A stretch of 64,000 nt of DNA from Saprospiraceae bacterium (GCA_016787345.1 JAEUUU010000085.1:1-64000); one strand, 5' to 3'; positions 35,706 to 44,678 are shown, counted from the first letter of the stretch. Numbers and translations are program-made. The notes: generated by a model from the letters alone, not told the origin.

Positions 35706-37084
35706 CCGGGGCGGTTTAAACGCCAGGTTTCCGCGGCTATCCATGCCCACAACAAACCGTATTCGAGGGCAATTAACCCCCATTTTTCTTCAAAAGCGCC
35801 CCCGTTGTAGTGGCTGTACGACAAGGCAATCAGCCCCGACCAAACCACCGCAAAGCGCCGCCGGCCATTCAGCAGCAAGGCCAGCGGCGCCGTCGCGTAC
35901 CAGGGGTGAACGGTGGTGGAATGGAACAAATAAAGTGTCGAAGCCAGTCCCATGGCATCCCACAGGGTTGTCGTGGGACTGTTTTTTTTGAGCTTCCAAA
36001 ATGCCAGGACGATCACGCCGAGCATGGTCGCCAAACTCAATACGGGCCCGACCACCCGGCCGGTTTCATACTTTGAAAACTGGTTGGCCGAAAACTTGAC
36101 CAGGTAGTACAGACTGGCATTGAACTCAAATTGCCGGAAATAAAGCCGCAGGCTGCTGCCCATGTTGCGTAAAACTTCGGGTTGCAGCAAAGGCGCAAAC
36201 AGCAAAAGGCAAAACAGCCCGAATAACAGGTTGAATCGCCATCCTTTCCGCCAGCCCAGCCAGCGCCAGGCCAACGGCAAAAACAACGGCGGCAGTAATT
36301 TGGAAGCCGTGGCCAACGCCCACCAGGCGGCGCCGGCTGTCAGCTTTCCCCGTTCCAGTGCGCGCAAGCCCAGCACGAGAAAACAAATCATGGCGCCTTC
36401 GAAATGGCAATTACCGGTGATTTCGAGTATGGCAAGCGGGTTGAGGGCGTAGAAAAGGGAGGCTTCACCCCTTGGCCCCCTCTCCAAGGGAGAGGGGGAG
36501 AGCGTCCTGGGGTTACTATCGCCTCCCCCTCTCCCTTGGAGAGGGGGCCGGGGGGTGAGGCCCGTGAGGCCAATTATCGTCACCACCTCGCACCCCAGCA
36601 AAAACAGTTTGATCAACAAAACAGTCGCCCGGTCGCTGGACGAAAACAGCCAGCCAGCCAGGCCAAAAACCAACTGACAAACCGGGGGATACACAGTGTG
36701 GTATTGTGGCGAATTCAGTTGGCCGTACAACGCAGCGCTCAGCCCCTCCGGCAGTTTTTCCAGGGTCATGTAATGTGCCGGCGAATGCAGGAAAGGATTG
36801 ATACCCTGGGCCAGAAGCCGCCCGTCCCATATAAACCGGTAATAATCGTCGGACAAATTGGGCAGGCTGAACAACAATGCTATCCTCAGGACGATCCCCA
36901 GATTGCGGTACCAAATCGCATCGTTGTCCACAGGTTTTTCTCTGAAAACCAGCAAGGCATACAGACCGAAAAACAGTCCGTATGCCCCGATGAAGGAACC
37001 GAAATCATCGCGCCGGGCAAAGTAACCCAGCCAGATCGTCAGCCCGAGCATGGCACCCGAATAGCACAATCGTTTGATTGACAT
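35702..37084 (-). CDS. Polytopic GT-C glycosyltransferase (mannosyltransferase-like), with in-frame repeat insert
   Basis: A 460-residue integral membrane protein. The start at 37082-37084 is preferred since a longer frame would run into the preceding gene. Ten or so membrane helices and the loop motif NLSDDYYRFIWDGRLLAQG followed by NPFLHSP match the GT-C type (PIG-M or GT87-like), which use lipid-phosphate sugars on the outer face of the membrane. Residues about 175-208 (TGLTPRPPLQGRGGGDSN to PLERGPRGEAS) are not protein-like and come from a palindromic DNA repeat; they fall in a loop between helices. The enzyme probably still folds. The acceptor is unknown. It starts 23 bases after the T9SS gene stop. 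Confidence 0.85.
   Translation of the reverse strand: MSIKRLCYSGAMLGLTIWLGYFARRDDFGSFIGAYGLFFGLYALLVFREKPVDNDAIWYRNLGIVLRIALLFSLPNLSDDYYRFIWDGRLLAQGINPFLHSPAHYMTLEKLPEGLSAALYGQLNSPQYHTVYPPVCQLVFGLAGWLFSSSDRATVLLIKLFLLGCEVVTIIGLTGLTPRPPLQGRGGGDSNPRTLSPSPLERGPRGEASLFYALNPLAILEITGNCHFEGAMICFLVLGLRALERGKLTAGAAWWALATASKLLPPLFLPLAWRWLGWRKGWRFNLLFGLFCLLLFAPLLQPEVLRNMGSSLRLYFRQFEFNASLYYLVKFSANQFSKYETGRVVGPVLSLATMLGVIVLAFWKLKKNSPTTTLWDAMGLASTLYLFHSTTVHPWYATAPLALLLNGRRRFAVVWSGLIALSYSHYNGGAFEEKWGLIALEYGLLWAWIAAETWRLNRPG
36461..36562. repeat. Palindromic repeat inserted in frame within the GT-C gene
   Basis: Arms 36461-36500 and 36523-36562 are 40 bases each and match as an inverted repeat at 37 of 40 positions, around a 22-base spacer. 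Each arm contains a smaller palindrome, CCCTCTCC and GGAGAGGG. The insert of 102 bases is a multiple of three, so the frame stays open. The type resembles dispersed palindromic elements that sit in coding regions in some genomes. Confidence 0.85.
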
Positions 37085-37107
37085 ACGGGGCCAAAAGTCG
37101 CGTTCAA

Positions 37108-38841
37108 TCAGCGATTTACCACTAATTTGCCATGCCAATTTCCGGTTTGGAAAATATATAACCCCGTGGAAAGATCATCGGTCGGAATCCGTATTTGACT
37201 GATTCCGGCAGGCCATTGCCCCCGCCTTACCTCCCGTCCGGCCGTATCAAAGAGTCGGTAATCGGCGCCAGGCGCATCGCATTCCGCATAAACGCCGGCG
37301 CCATCTGCCGGATTGGGGAACAGCCGGACGGCGGTATGTAGTTCAACCGGTCCGCCGTTGCCAAGCGCGATAGTATGGCAAAAAACATCGTCTTCGCGAT
37401 AGGCATCGGGTTTTTCATTGGGTGATGCAGTCCAGAAGCAGAATTCCACAGGAACGTCGACCTGCCCCGACGCTTCGATATCTCCAAATTCCAGCCAGAC
37501 CGACTGCCCTGGTTGCACCATCAGGTTGTCATAGTGTTTTCGGATAGCCGGCTTGTAAAAGCAAATATCCCAGAACACGTTGTAGCCGAAGGAGATCATG
37601 ACGTCTACCTCCTGCAGCAAAGTGTTGCCGGTATTGGTTACCTCCACCCTGAAATTGCCTCCGCTGAGCTGGTAAACCGGAGAGGGGGGCAGGGGCAGAT
37701 CCGTGGCTTCCACGTGCACTGGACTGTTTTGCTCAACAGATTTCAGCGAGGCGTTGTGTTGTTCGGAACCGGAAGAGGGATCATTGATGTCGATATTGGA
37801 AAGCCAGGCATGAATACCCTTGTAGTCGAGTACAAACATATCGCTTGCGGGTCCGGAGCCGCATACGCCGGCCAGTGCTATTTGTTCCCCGTCGGAGGCT
37901 ATGGCATTTGCGGAAAGCCAGGGATCGGTAGTTGCCCAGGTGCTGAGCGGCTGGCCTTCCGCATTTGTTTCGAGAATGCTGGTGTACGAATTGCTTTTGC
38001 CAACAAACCAAAAACTGCTGTCGGAAGCCGTGAAATCGACCGGAGTGTTGGGCAGATCGGCTAGTATTTCGTAGGATGTATCATCGAACCGGATCAGGCG
38101 ATGAAAACTCAGATCGAGGCCGTAGGCCTGCCCGTCGTGCACCAGTACTTTGGGTAAATAAGCGCCAGAGGGCAGGTTTTCGGCGTAAATCATACTGTAA
38201 TTGTGACTGCCCGGCGCGCCGATCTGTTGCCAATATTGGACATGCGGAAAACCAACGGCTACAAAATCTTCGGTACCGGGTACAAAAGCCAGGCTATAAA
38301 TTTCAGCCGAGCCTTCCAGTTGGGCTTCCCAAAGCAGGTTGCCGTTTGTGTAATCGAATGCTTTTAACTTGTTTGAATAAGCCCCGACTACCATACCATC
38401 GGGTAATACGGTCAGCGGGCTTCCGGCAAATGAATATAAACCGTCTTTCGACCAGCGCAGGTGGCCGTCGGGGGTGTAGCAGAATAAATTGTTCTGATCG
38501 CTGACGACGTCGCACAGGGTCGAACTGAGGCTCAGCACAAAACCACCGTCGGGTAAAGTGTGAATACCGGTTACATAATGCACCTCCGATATCGGGGCTG
38601 GAACCAGGATACGCTGTTCGATCTGGCCGTTTGTATCGAAAATCAGGGCAAAAACCGTATCGGCGAACAAAGCGCCGGGGGCTGGCGTTCCGACGCCGGC
38701 TGCCACAAAACGGCCGTTGCCCAAGGCACACACGACCTGCGCCGAGCTCGTAAATCCGTATCCGATGGCATGGTTGGTTGTTTGAGCCGAACCAGGCGCA
38801 GCCCAAAGCGCGAGCAAGAGAAGAGTGAAAAGATTTTTCAT
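37108..38841 (-). CDS. T9SS-sorted secreted protein (type A C-terminal domain)
   Basis: A 577-residue protein. A signal peptide (about 1-19, LALWAAPGSAQ) is followed by a long beta-propeller-like stretch with WD- or PQQ-like repeats (LRWSKDGLYSFAGSPLTVLP, LKAFDYTNGNLLWEAQLEG) and a C-terminal domain. The last 75 residues, with VRLFPNPADGAGVYAECDAP then LYIFQTGNWHGKLVVNR, match the type A sorting domain of the type IX secretion system. It should be exported through T9SS and attached to the surface or released. Function of the passenger is unknown. It lies between the GT-C and CESA-like genes. Confidence 0.86.
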   Translation of the reverse strand: MKNLFTLLLLALWAAPGSAQTTNHAIGYGFTSSAQVVCALGNGRFVAAGVGTPAPGALFADTVFALIFDTNGQIEQRILVPAPISEVHYVTGIHTLPDGGFVLSLSSTLCDVVSDQNNLFCYTPDGHLRWSKDGLYSFAGSPLTVLPDGMVVGAYSNKLKAFDYTNGNLLWEAQLEGSAEIYSLAFVPGTEDFVAVGFPHVQYWQQIGAPGSHNYSMIYAENLPSGAYLPKVLVHDGQAYGLDLSFHRLIRFDDTSYEILADLPNTPVDFTASDSSFWFVGKSNSYTSILETNAEGQPLSTWATTDPWLSANAIASDGEQIALAGVCGSGPASDMFVLDYKGIHAWLSNIDINDPSSGSEQHNASLKSVEQNSPVHVEATDLPLPPSPVYQLSGGNFRVEVTNTGNTLLQEVDVMISFGYNVFWDICFYKPAIRKHYDNLMVQPGQSVWLEFGDIEASGQVDVPVEFCFWTASPNEKPDAYREDDVFCHTIALGNGGPVELHTAVRLFPNPADGAGVYAECDAPGADYRLFDTAGREVRRGQWPAGISQIRIPTDDLSTGLYIFQTGNWHGKLVVNR

Positions 38842-38898
38842 GATTTGATGTTTTTAGGTTGTAGACAGCCTGCAATCCCGCAAGGGTTGGTGGAGCCA

Positions 38899-38931
38899 AT
38901 AAAAAACCCGTGCCGCAACGCGGCACGGGTT
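38899..38931 (-). terminator. Terminator after the CESA-like gene
   Basis: A 12-base stem (38905-38916 with 38920-38931), 3-base loop, and six A on the plus strand at the far side. It falls between the CESA-like stop and the start of the T9SS gene, so it ends the upstream leftward transcript. Confidence 0.8.
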
Positions 38932-38973
38932 GGCATTTTTCGATTTATTTCTGGAAAAAATGCGACCGGTAAA

Positions 38974-40521
38974 TTACCGGAAGCGCAAGTGTTTGATCGA
39001 GTAGTAGCAGATGGTGCCGAAGCCAACAGCCAGCATGGAGTGGAACAGCACGAAGGCCGTGTTTTTCGTGCGGATGCCCAGAATCACGGCAATCACGAAA
39101 ATGAGCGCCATGACGCCTTCAGCGATGGTAATCCAGGAAATCTTGCGGGCGACGTAGCTGGCCTTTTTGAACTTTTTCTGCTCGCCGTCGATACCGTATT
39201 TCGGCGTGCGGACGAAAGCGGAGGCTTTGCCCATCAAACCTTCGATTACGGCCACGGCGTTGTACAGCGAGAGGCCCATCGAGATCGGCATAAAGGTCAG
39301 GAACAGCCCGAAAAAGCGCACTTTTTCCCAGAAAGTGAAAGGGGCCGTGCGGTTGAGGGCGGCGGTAATGTTGGCCGTGTAGGAAATGGCGGCCATGGAG
39401 AACAAGCCGAGCACGGAGAATGAAAGGAAGTGCGTGGAGATACCCAGTTCGCGGAAGGCGAAAGCGAGCGGAATGCTGCTCACGGCGGCGAGGAACACCC
39501 AGAGGAACACGCCGTAGGCCAGTAATTGGCTGGTTGCGTGGAGTTTCTGCATGATGTTCAGTTTGTTTCCGCTTTCTTTCCAGATCAGGTGCAGGAGTTT
39601 GCGGGCGTTTTGAGCGCCGCCTTTGTTCCAGCGGAATTGCTGTCCTTTCAGGCCGTTCATTTCAACGGGAAGTTCGGCCGGGCTTTCGAGTTTTTCCAGG
39701 TACTGGATTTTGTAGCCCATGATCTGAGCGCGGAAGCTCAGGTCGAGGTCTTCCGTCAGGGTATCGCTTTGCCAGCCGCCGGCTTCGTTGATCACTTTTT
39801 TGCGCCATACACCGGCAGTTCCGTTGAACTGGAGCAGCAGGTTGCCGTAGGAGCGACCGGCTTGTTCGACGGTGAAGTGAACGTTCAATTGCAGGGCCTG
39901 CATTTTGGTCAGGAGGCTGTAATCTGCGTTGATGTGTTCCCAGCGGGTCTGTACGATGCCTACTTTTTCATCTTCAAAGTAAGGCATGGTGGTGCGCAGG
40001 AAGTCGGGGCGCGGCGTAAAGTCGGCATCGAAAATAGCGATATAGTCGCCTTTTGCGAGCGGCATGGCTTCCTGCAGGGCGCCGGCTTTGTAGCCCTGGC
40101 GGTTGACGCGGTGGACGTGTTCGATGTTGAAGCCCTGGGCCCTCATTTCAGCCACTTTGGCCGCAACGATATTGACGGTTTCGTCGGTGGAGTCGTCGAG
40201 GACGTGGATTTCGAACTTGTCTTTCGGGTACTCCTGGGCAGCCACGCAGTCGATGATGCGCTCGGCGACGTACATTTCGTTGTACATCGGGAGTTGCACG
40301 GTTACGAACGGAATGTTCCGGTCGTCGACGTCGTAGCGGCGGTATTTGATTTCCGGGTTCTCCCGGTGGTATTTTTTGTACAGATAAAGGAGGTGGAACT
40401 GCAGCAGGCAGTAGACTGTCACCGCCGTCATGGCGACGAAATAAACCAGAAGCATCAGGTAGCCAAAATCCACGAAGGCCTGATACTGGAGAGCGTTAAA
40501 GAGCGAATTAAGACCGTACAT
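38974..40521 (-). CDS. Cellulose-synthase-like family 2 glycosyltransferase
   Basis: A 515-residue membrane enzyme. An N-terminal membrane helix precedes a GT-A catalytic domain with IPFVTVQLPMYNEMYVAERI, VLDDSTDET, FDADFTP and TEDLDLSFRA, then the QQFRW motif of processive beta-glycosyltransferases. Several helices follow (about residue 300 onwards) with a final pair at the end. Such enzymes polymerise a sugar from UDP-glucose or another donor across the inner membrane; the product is not known, and BcsB or regulatory genes are not near. A short gap of 61 bases lies after the next GT2 gene upstream. Confidence 0.9.
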   Translation of the reverse strand: MYGLNSLFNALQYQAFVDFGYLMLLVYFVAMTAVTVYCLLQFHLLYLYKKYHRENPEIKYRRYDVDDRNIPFVTVQLPMYNEMYVAERIIDCVAAQEYPKDKFEIHVLDDSTDETVNIVAAKVAEMRAQGFNIEHVHRVNRQGYKAGALQEAMPLAKGDYIAIFDADFTPRPDFLRTTMPYFEDEKVGIVQTRWEHINADYSLLTKMQALQLNVHFTVEQAGRSYGNLLLQFNGTAGVWRKKVINEAGGWQSDTLTEDLDLSFRAQIMGYKIQYLEKLESPAELPVEMNGLKGQQFRWNKGGAQNARKLLHLIWKESGNKLNIMQKLHATSQLLAYGVFLWVFLAAVSSIPLAFAFRELGISTHFLSFSVLGLFSMAAISYTANITAALNRTAPFTFWEKVRFFGLFLTFMPISMGLSLYNAVAVIEGLMGKASAFVRTPKYGIDGEQKKFKKASYVARKISWITIAEGVMALIFVIAVILGIRTKNTAFVLFHSMLAVGFGTICYYSIKHLRFR

Positions 40522-40582
40522 GTTGCGTTTTGAGTTGCGAAGTTCGCGTTTTCAGAATGTGAATTTGAGGTTGAATACAGAT

Positions 40583-41302
40583 TTATAATGACTTAAAGAT
40601 CGTGTACAAGATTTTCCAGCCTGCTTTTACCGAGCCTTTGATTGTGCCCGAAACTTTGCTTTGACCGGCGGCCCGCTGTCGGTAGCGCAGGGCCACTTCG
40701 GTACATTTCAGGCCTTTTTGGGCGGCTTTGACCTGCATTTCGACTGTCCAGCCGAAATTCCGATCAACCATACCAAGGCTGGTCAGCGCTTCATAACGGA
40801 TAGCCCTGAATGGGCCGAGATCGGTGAAGCGGTAGCCCCAGAACCAGCGGATCAGCAGGGGCGCGAGCCAGTTGCCGAAGCGTTGGGGCAGGGTCATGGC
40901 GCCGGGTTCGAGGCCGCCGAGCAGGCGCGAGCCGATGACCATGTCCATGCCGTCGTGCAGGATGGGACCAACCACTTTTGGCAGGTCCTCGGGATAATCG
41001 GAATGATCGCCGTCGATAAAGACGACGATTTCCGGCCTTTCGGACGGGGCAAGGGAATCTAAGTAACGCATGCCGGCGAGGCAGGCCGCGCCGTAGCCCT
41101 TCTCAGGCTCGCTGACGACGACTGCGCCGAGGCTTTGCGCGAGGGTGGCGGTGTTGTCCGTGGAGCCGTTGTCGCATACGATGACCTGGCGGACCCACTT
41201 TTTGGGCAAATCGACCAGTACCAGTGGCAATGCTTTTTCCTCGTTAAAAGCGGGGATCAGGACATCAATGAACGGTAACGGCTGGGAGGCTTCGGGCATC
41301 AC
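40583..41302 (-). CDS. DPM1-like family 2 glycosyltransferase
   Basis: A 239-residue single-domain enzyme of the dolichol/polyprenyl-phosphate sugar synthase type. Motifs are IDVLIPAFNEEKALPLVLVD, VIVCDNGSTDNTA, EPEKGYGAACLAGM, VFIDGDHSDYPED and RFTDLGPFRAIR. It lacks the extra C-terminal helices of ArnC, with only a short hydrophobic end. It likely transfers a sugar to a lipid phosphate carrier on the cytoplasmic face. It sits upstream of the CESA-like gene, with 61 bases between, and may be co-transcribed with it, which would fit joint work on a cell-surface glycan. Confidence 0.88.
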   Translation of the reverse strand: MMPEASQPLPFIDVLIPAFNEEKALPLVLVDLPKKWVRQVIVCDNGSTDNTATLAQSLGAVVVSEPEKGYGAACLAGMRYLDSLAPSERPEIVVFIDGDHSDYPEDLPKVVGPILHDGMDMVIGSRLLGGLEPGAMTLPQRFGNWLAPLLIRWFWGYRFTDLGPFRAIRYEALTSLGMVDRNFGWTVEMQVKAAQKGLKCTEVALRYRQRAAGQSKVSGTIKGSVKAGWKILYTIFKSL

Positions 41303-41740
41303 GGGTTGTAAAAAATTGATTTTCAGTGCAATGTCTGGCGTTTCGTTTTTTTTACCCTGCCCAACGTATCCTTGCCGGCCTTTTATCGCGGCATTTTCAG
41401 GGCGCGCAAACTGCCCTTTTCTTGCTTTGACGCTGCAAAAATAATCACGCCGTTAAGGAAAGGTTAAAAAGTTTTAAGGTAAACCGTGTTAAAGTTTCGT
41501 AAACGCTGCTCCAATCTTGTCAAAATCGGGAAATGATGCGCGATTTGGGGGGATTGGCCAAAGATGATTCGGCTCGGCTTTTTAAACTGAGGGGCTTGCC
41601 AAATCATGTCTTTTGGGGGCGCCTGTGCCCTTATTCCCCGCCTGTGCCGAAAGAAGTGTTAAGAATTTTAACAAAAGTAGTGCCTTGAAAAGTACAAATA
41701 CCCCCTCCAAAAACACCATGGGCCAGGGCGGGAAGGCCTC
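41303..41740. other. Intergenic region upstream of trxA and of the DPM1-like gene
   Basis: About 440 bases with no supportable gene. Frames here are short and without family matches. It separates divergent genes, so promoters for both must lie within or next to it, but I could not place one for the leftward gene. Confidence 0.55.
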
Positions 41741-41748
41741 TACCTTTG
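41741..41748 (+). promoter_or_regulatory. -7 promoter element of trxA
   Basis: TACCTTTG matches TAnnTTTG, 77 bases before the ATG at 41826. It shows that the longer frame starting at 41613 is not the gene start. Confidence 0.5.
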
Positions 41749-41825
41749 CCTCATCAAACAGCGGTAACACAAGTGCCGGCTGTTGTAGAAACAAAAACCC
41801 GCTCACACTATTTTATTCATACGCT

Positions 41826-42122
41826 ATGACATTTGCTGAATTGATGAAATCCGAACAGCCTGTGCTGATTGACTTCTACGCCGACTGGTGCGCACCCTGC
41901 CGCGCCATGAAACCCGTACTCGAAGACGTGAAAGCACGACTGGGCGAAAACGTGAACATCTACAAAATCGACGTCGACAAAAATCAGGCCCTGGCTGCCC
42001 GGTTCAACGTCCGATCCATTCCTACGCTGATGATCTTCAACAAGGGCAACGCCGTGTGGCGCAAGTCGGGTATGGCTTCCTCGGCCGAACTCGTTTCCGC
42101 CGTCAACGCTGCACAGAACTGA
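41826..42122 (+). CDS. trxA: Thioredoxin
   Basis: A 98-residue protein with the active site WCAPC (C22 and C25) and the conserved cis-proline segment VRSIPTLMIF. No signal peptide is seen from the ATG at 41826, so it is cytoplasmic. It reduces disulfides in proteins with electrons from thioredoxin reductase. The start is chosen on the -7 element and on family length, which usually runs near 105. A rhodanese gene follows 129 bases later, a partner that would fit sulfur or redox metabolism. Confidence 0.95.
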   Translation: MTFAELMKSEQPVLIDFYADWCAPCRAMKPVLEDVKARLGENVNIYKIDVDKNQALAARFNVRSIPTLMIFNKGNAVWRKSGMASSAELVSAVNAAQN

Positions 42123-42251
42123 TGTAGGAAAAGATCATTCTCCTCCTCTGGCGAGCAAGTTTTCATCCTATACGGGGTGATACCGATTAACGGTCTCACC
42201 CCCTTTTTCTACCCTTTTTTTCAAAATTACCCGTTCTCAAACGCTGTCAAC

Positions 42252-42647
42252 ATGGCACTATCCGGATTTTTTAAAACACTTTTTGGCGGCTCTGATGCTG
42301 CCGAGCCCATCGCCGATCTGCCGGTCAACGATACCAAACACCCCAACCCGGTGTACGACAACCAGCCCGGCAACCTCTTTAAAAAAGAATTTCAGGCCAA
42401 TAAAAACGCCGTGCTGCTCGATGTGCGCACAGCCATGGAAGTTCGCTCCGGCGCCTTGCCCGGCGCCGTCCACATCGACATCATGTCGCCGTCGTTTGCC
42501 GCCAAAATAGCCGCACTCGACCGCGGCAAAACCTACTTCATCTATTGCCGCAGCGGCAACCGCAGCGCCCAGGCTTGTCAGATCATGCACCGCCAGGGCT
42601 TCGACGTGCGAAATCTTATGGGCGGTATTTCCGCCTGGCCGCGCTGA
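42252..42647 (+). CDS. Rhodanese-like domain protein
   Basis: A 131-residue protein. The rhodanese domain is at about residues 38-131 with NAVLLDVRTAMEVRSGALPG and the active-site loop YCRSGNRS containing C99. The N-terminal 37 residues are a spacer with MALSGFFKTLFGGSD. I start at the ATG at 42252 because the earlier in-frame ATG gives an odd Phe-rich lead. Single-domain rhodaneses move sulfane sulfur between small thiols and proteins. It is followed by a strong terminator and sits after trxA. Confidence 0.9.
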   Translation: MALSGFFKTLFGGSDAAEPIADLPVNDTKHPNPVYDNQPGNLFKKEFQANKNAVLLDVRTAMEVRSGALPGAVHIDIMSPSFAAKIAALDRGKTYFIYCRSGNRSAQACQIMHRQGFDVRNLMGGISAWPR

Positions 42648-42679
42648 TAAAAGTATATCATAGCGGTATTTATAAAACG

Positions 42680-42717
42680 GGCGCGAAGGAGATCGATCCT
42701 TCGCGCCTTGCTTTTTT
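42680..42717 (+). terminator. Terminator after the rhodanese gene
   Basis: An 11-base stem (42680-42690 with 42697-42707), 6-base loop, then a T-rich tail. It may also serve the convergent PLP-enzyme gene. Confidence 0.82.
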
Positions 42718-42740
42718 GTGTGTGGCAATTCGCGCCAATA

Positions 42741-44057
42741 TCAACCGGCTACACCGGCCATTTGCCCTTTTGCAACACCTGCTGTCGGTACGCGAGCCAA
42801 AGCCTGTTCCAGATCCCAGATCAGATCGTCGGGGTGCTCGACGCCCACGGAAAGTCGTACCATGCCGGGTGTGATGCCCAGCGCCCGCTTGTGCGCAAGT
42901 TCTACGCCGGCGTGGGTCATGGTGTCGGGGTGTTGGGCCAGCGACTCGGTGCTGCCCAGGCTGACGGCCAGTTTGACGAGTTTCATGTTGTTCAATACGG
43001 CAAAGGCGCCGGCTTCACCGCCTTCCACTTCGAAGGCCAGCATAGCGCCTGCCGAACTGTACTGGCGCTTGTAGATGTCGTATTGCTGCGCATCCGTTAC
43101 AGGGTCGAGAAAGCCGAGATAATGCACAGACTGGACTTTGGGATGGTCGCGCAAAAATTCGGCTACCCGGGCGGCCGTGGCGGCCTGGCGCTCCATGCGG
43201 ATGTGCAGGGTTTCCAGGCTGCGGAGCAACAGCCAGCCGGTCCAGGGGCCCGCCATGTTGCCCAGGAAGGTGCGCAGGCCTTTTACCCGTTGCATCAGTT
43301 CCTTGCTGCCACATACTGCGCCCGCGATCACGTCGCTGTGCCCGCCGATGTACTTGGTGGCGGAGTAAATCGAGAAGTCGGCGCCCCATTGCAGCGGATG
43401 CTGCCAAAGCGGCCCCATGTAAGTGTTGTCGACCGCCATCAGCACGCGGCGATCGGGGGAGGAAAACTGGTCGGCCACGGCGCGGCACATGGCCAGGTCG
43501 TAGAGCGCGTTGGTCGGGTTGGCCGGGGTTTCGACAAAAACCATGGCCAGCGGCGCCTGAATTTCCGTGATCATGCGGCTAATGTCTTCTTCCGTGTGAT
43601 CGGGGTGAAATTCGAGGGTTTTGATGCCAAAACGCGGCAGGAAGTGCCGGATAAAGTGGTCGGAACCGCCGTACAAGGGCGTACTGTGGAGCAGCAAATC
43701 GCCCGGTTTCAGGAATTCCAGCAAAACGGTGGTGATGGCGCTCATGCCGCTTTCGAACACGGCGCAATCTTCGGCGTTGTCCCAAAGACAAAGGCGATTT
43801 TCCAGAATTTCCAGATCGGGGTTGTTGATACGGCTGTAAATCAGACCCTCCGCTTCGCCCTCGCGGCGGTTGCGCAAGCCGTAGGCGACTTCAAAATGCG
43901 CCTTGCCCATTTCGGCAGTGGGGAAAGCGAAGGTGGAGGTTTGGAAAATGGGGCATTTCACTGCGCCTTCCGACCACTCGGGATGGTACCCGTGCGACAT
44001 CATCAGGCTTTCCGGTTTGAATTTATGGTTGGGCATAACGGGTGGTGTTTTATTCAT
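42741..44057 (-). CDS. Cys/Met metabolism PLP-dependent enzyme (methionine gamma-lyase/cystathionine gamma-synthase type)
   Basis: A 438-residue enzyme. It has the family N-terminus TSTFAFPTAEMG, YSRINNPDLEILENRL, the FESGMSAITTVLLEFLKPGD segment, ETPANPTN, VDNTYMGPL and the SATKYIGGHSDVIAG site with the lysine that binds pyridoxal phosphate. Members split or make thioether amino acids such as methionine, cystathionine or homocysteine; the exact substrate cannot be fixed. A divergent Lrp/AsnC regulator lies 141 bases away, which is the usual arrangement for methionine gamma-lyase. Confidence 0.92.
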   Translation of the reverse strand: MNKTPPVMPNHKFKPESLMMSHGYHPEWSEGAVKCPIFQTSTFAFPTAEMGKAHFEVAYGLRNRREGEAEGLIYSRINNPDLEILENRLCLWDNAEDCAVFESGMSAITTVLLEFLKPGDLLLHSTPLYGGSDHFIRHFLPRFGIKTLEFHPDHTEEDISRMITEIQAPLAMVFVETPANPTNALYDLAMCRAVADQFSSPDRRVLMAVDNTYMGPLWQHPLQWGADFSIYSATKYIGGHSDVIAGAVCGSKELMQRVKGLRTFLGNMAGPWTGWLLLRSLETLHIRMERQAATAARVAEFLRDHPKVQSVHYLGFLDPVTDAQQYDIYKRQYSSAGAMLAFEVEGGEAGAFAVLNNMKLVKLAVSLGSTESLAQHPDTMTHAGVELAHKRALGITPGMVRLSVGVEHPDDLIWDLEQALARVPTAGVAKGQMAGVAG

Positions 44058-44101
44058 TCAAATGTAGCCCGTCTGCATCTTGTTTCTGTTTTTTTAACTT
44101 T

Positions 44102-44148
44102 GATTAGAAAAATTATCTTTTAAAACAGAAAATTTTAGAATTTTAATC
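44102..44148. promoter_or_regulatory. AT-rich dyad between the PLP enzyme and the Lrp gene
   Basis: GATTAGAAAA (44102-44111) and TTTTAATC (44141-44148) form an imperfect inverted repeat in an almost purely A/T stretch, with AAAATTTTAGAATTTT between. Lrp-type regulators bind such sites, so an operator for one or both divergent genes is likely, though not proven. Confidence 0.4.
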
Positions 44149-44198
44149 TAAAACATACCCATATTTGACCTTTAAAAGAAAAAAAATCACGGTCCGAC

Positions 44199-44672
44199 AT
44201 GCCCGACACAGCCTATCAGCCCGATGCAACCGATCTGGCTATTCTCCGTTTGTTGCAGGAAGACGCTTTTTTGACCCATAAAGAACTGGCTGCCAAGCTG
44301 GGGCTGACCACCACGCCGGTGTACGAACGTATCCGGAGAATGGAACGGGAAGGCATAATTAAAAGCTACGTCGCGCTGGTCGACCGCGCGCGGGTCAACA
44401 AGCCGCTGGTGGTGATGTGCGCGGTGTCGTTAAAAGAACACGCGCAGCGGCGTTTGCAGCAATTCGAGCAAAGCGTGTGTGCGCTCCCGGAGGTGACGGA
44501 GGTACTGCATATAGCCGGCGGTTTCGACTATTTGCTGAAAGTGGTCGTGCGCGACATGGCGGAATACCAGCATTTTATTGTGAACAAGCTGGCGGGGCTC
44601 GACAATGTCGGTACGGCCCAAAGTTCGTTCGTGCTTACCGAACTGAAACAAAGCACGGCTGTGCCTTTGTGA
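44199..44672 (+). CDS. Lrp/AsnC family transcriptional regulator
   Basis: A 157-residue protein. The N-terminal winged helix (residues 10-60, TDLAILRLLQEDAFLTHKEL and GLTTTPVYERIRRMEREG) is followed by a RAM sensing domain with VMCAVSLKEHAQ, GGFDYLLKVVVRDMAEY and the final strands. Lrp proteins bind amino acids and switch genes for their metabolism. It is divergent from a Cys/Met PLP enzyme, so methionine or a related amino acid is a likely cue. It ends 6 bases before the convergent DUF983 stop. Confidence 0.94.
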   Translation: MPDTAYQPDATDLAILRLLQEDAFLTHKELAAKLGLTTTPVYERIRRMEREGIIKSYVALVDRARVNKPLVVMCAVSLKEHAQRRLQQFEQSVCALPEVTEVLHIAGGFDYLLKVVVRDMAEYQHFIVNKLAGLDNVGTAQSSFVLTELKQSTAVPL

Positions 44673-44678
44673 GCAAAA

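Noticed and set aside
36461..36562. CRISPR or tandem repeat at the glycosyltransferase insert
   Set aside because: Only two arms are present and they are inverted, with one spacer. This is a palindrome, not a direct-repeat array.
41303..41740. Possible small genes in the gap between the DPM1-like gene and trxA
   Set aside because: Frames are short, without motifs or ribosome-site context. The trxA -7 element lies after most of them.
42708..44123. Rightward frame of 471 residues opposite the Cys/Met PLP enzyme
   Set aside because: The PLP site and family motifs are on the other strand.
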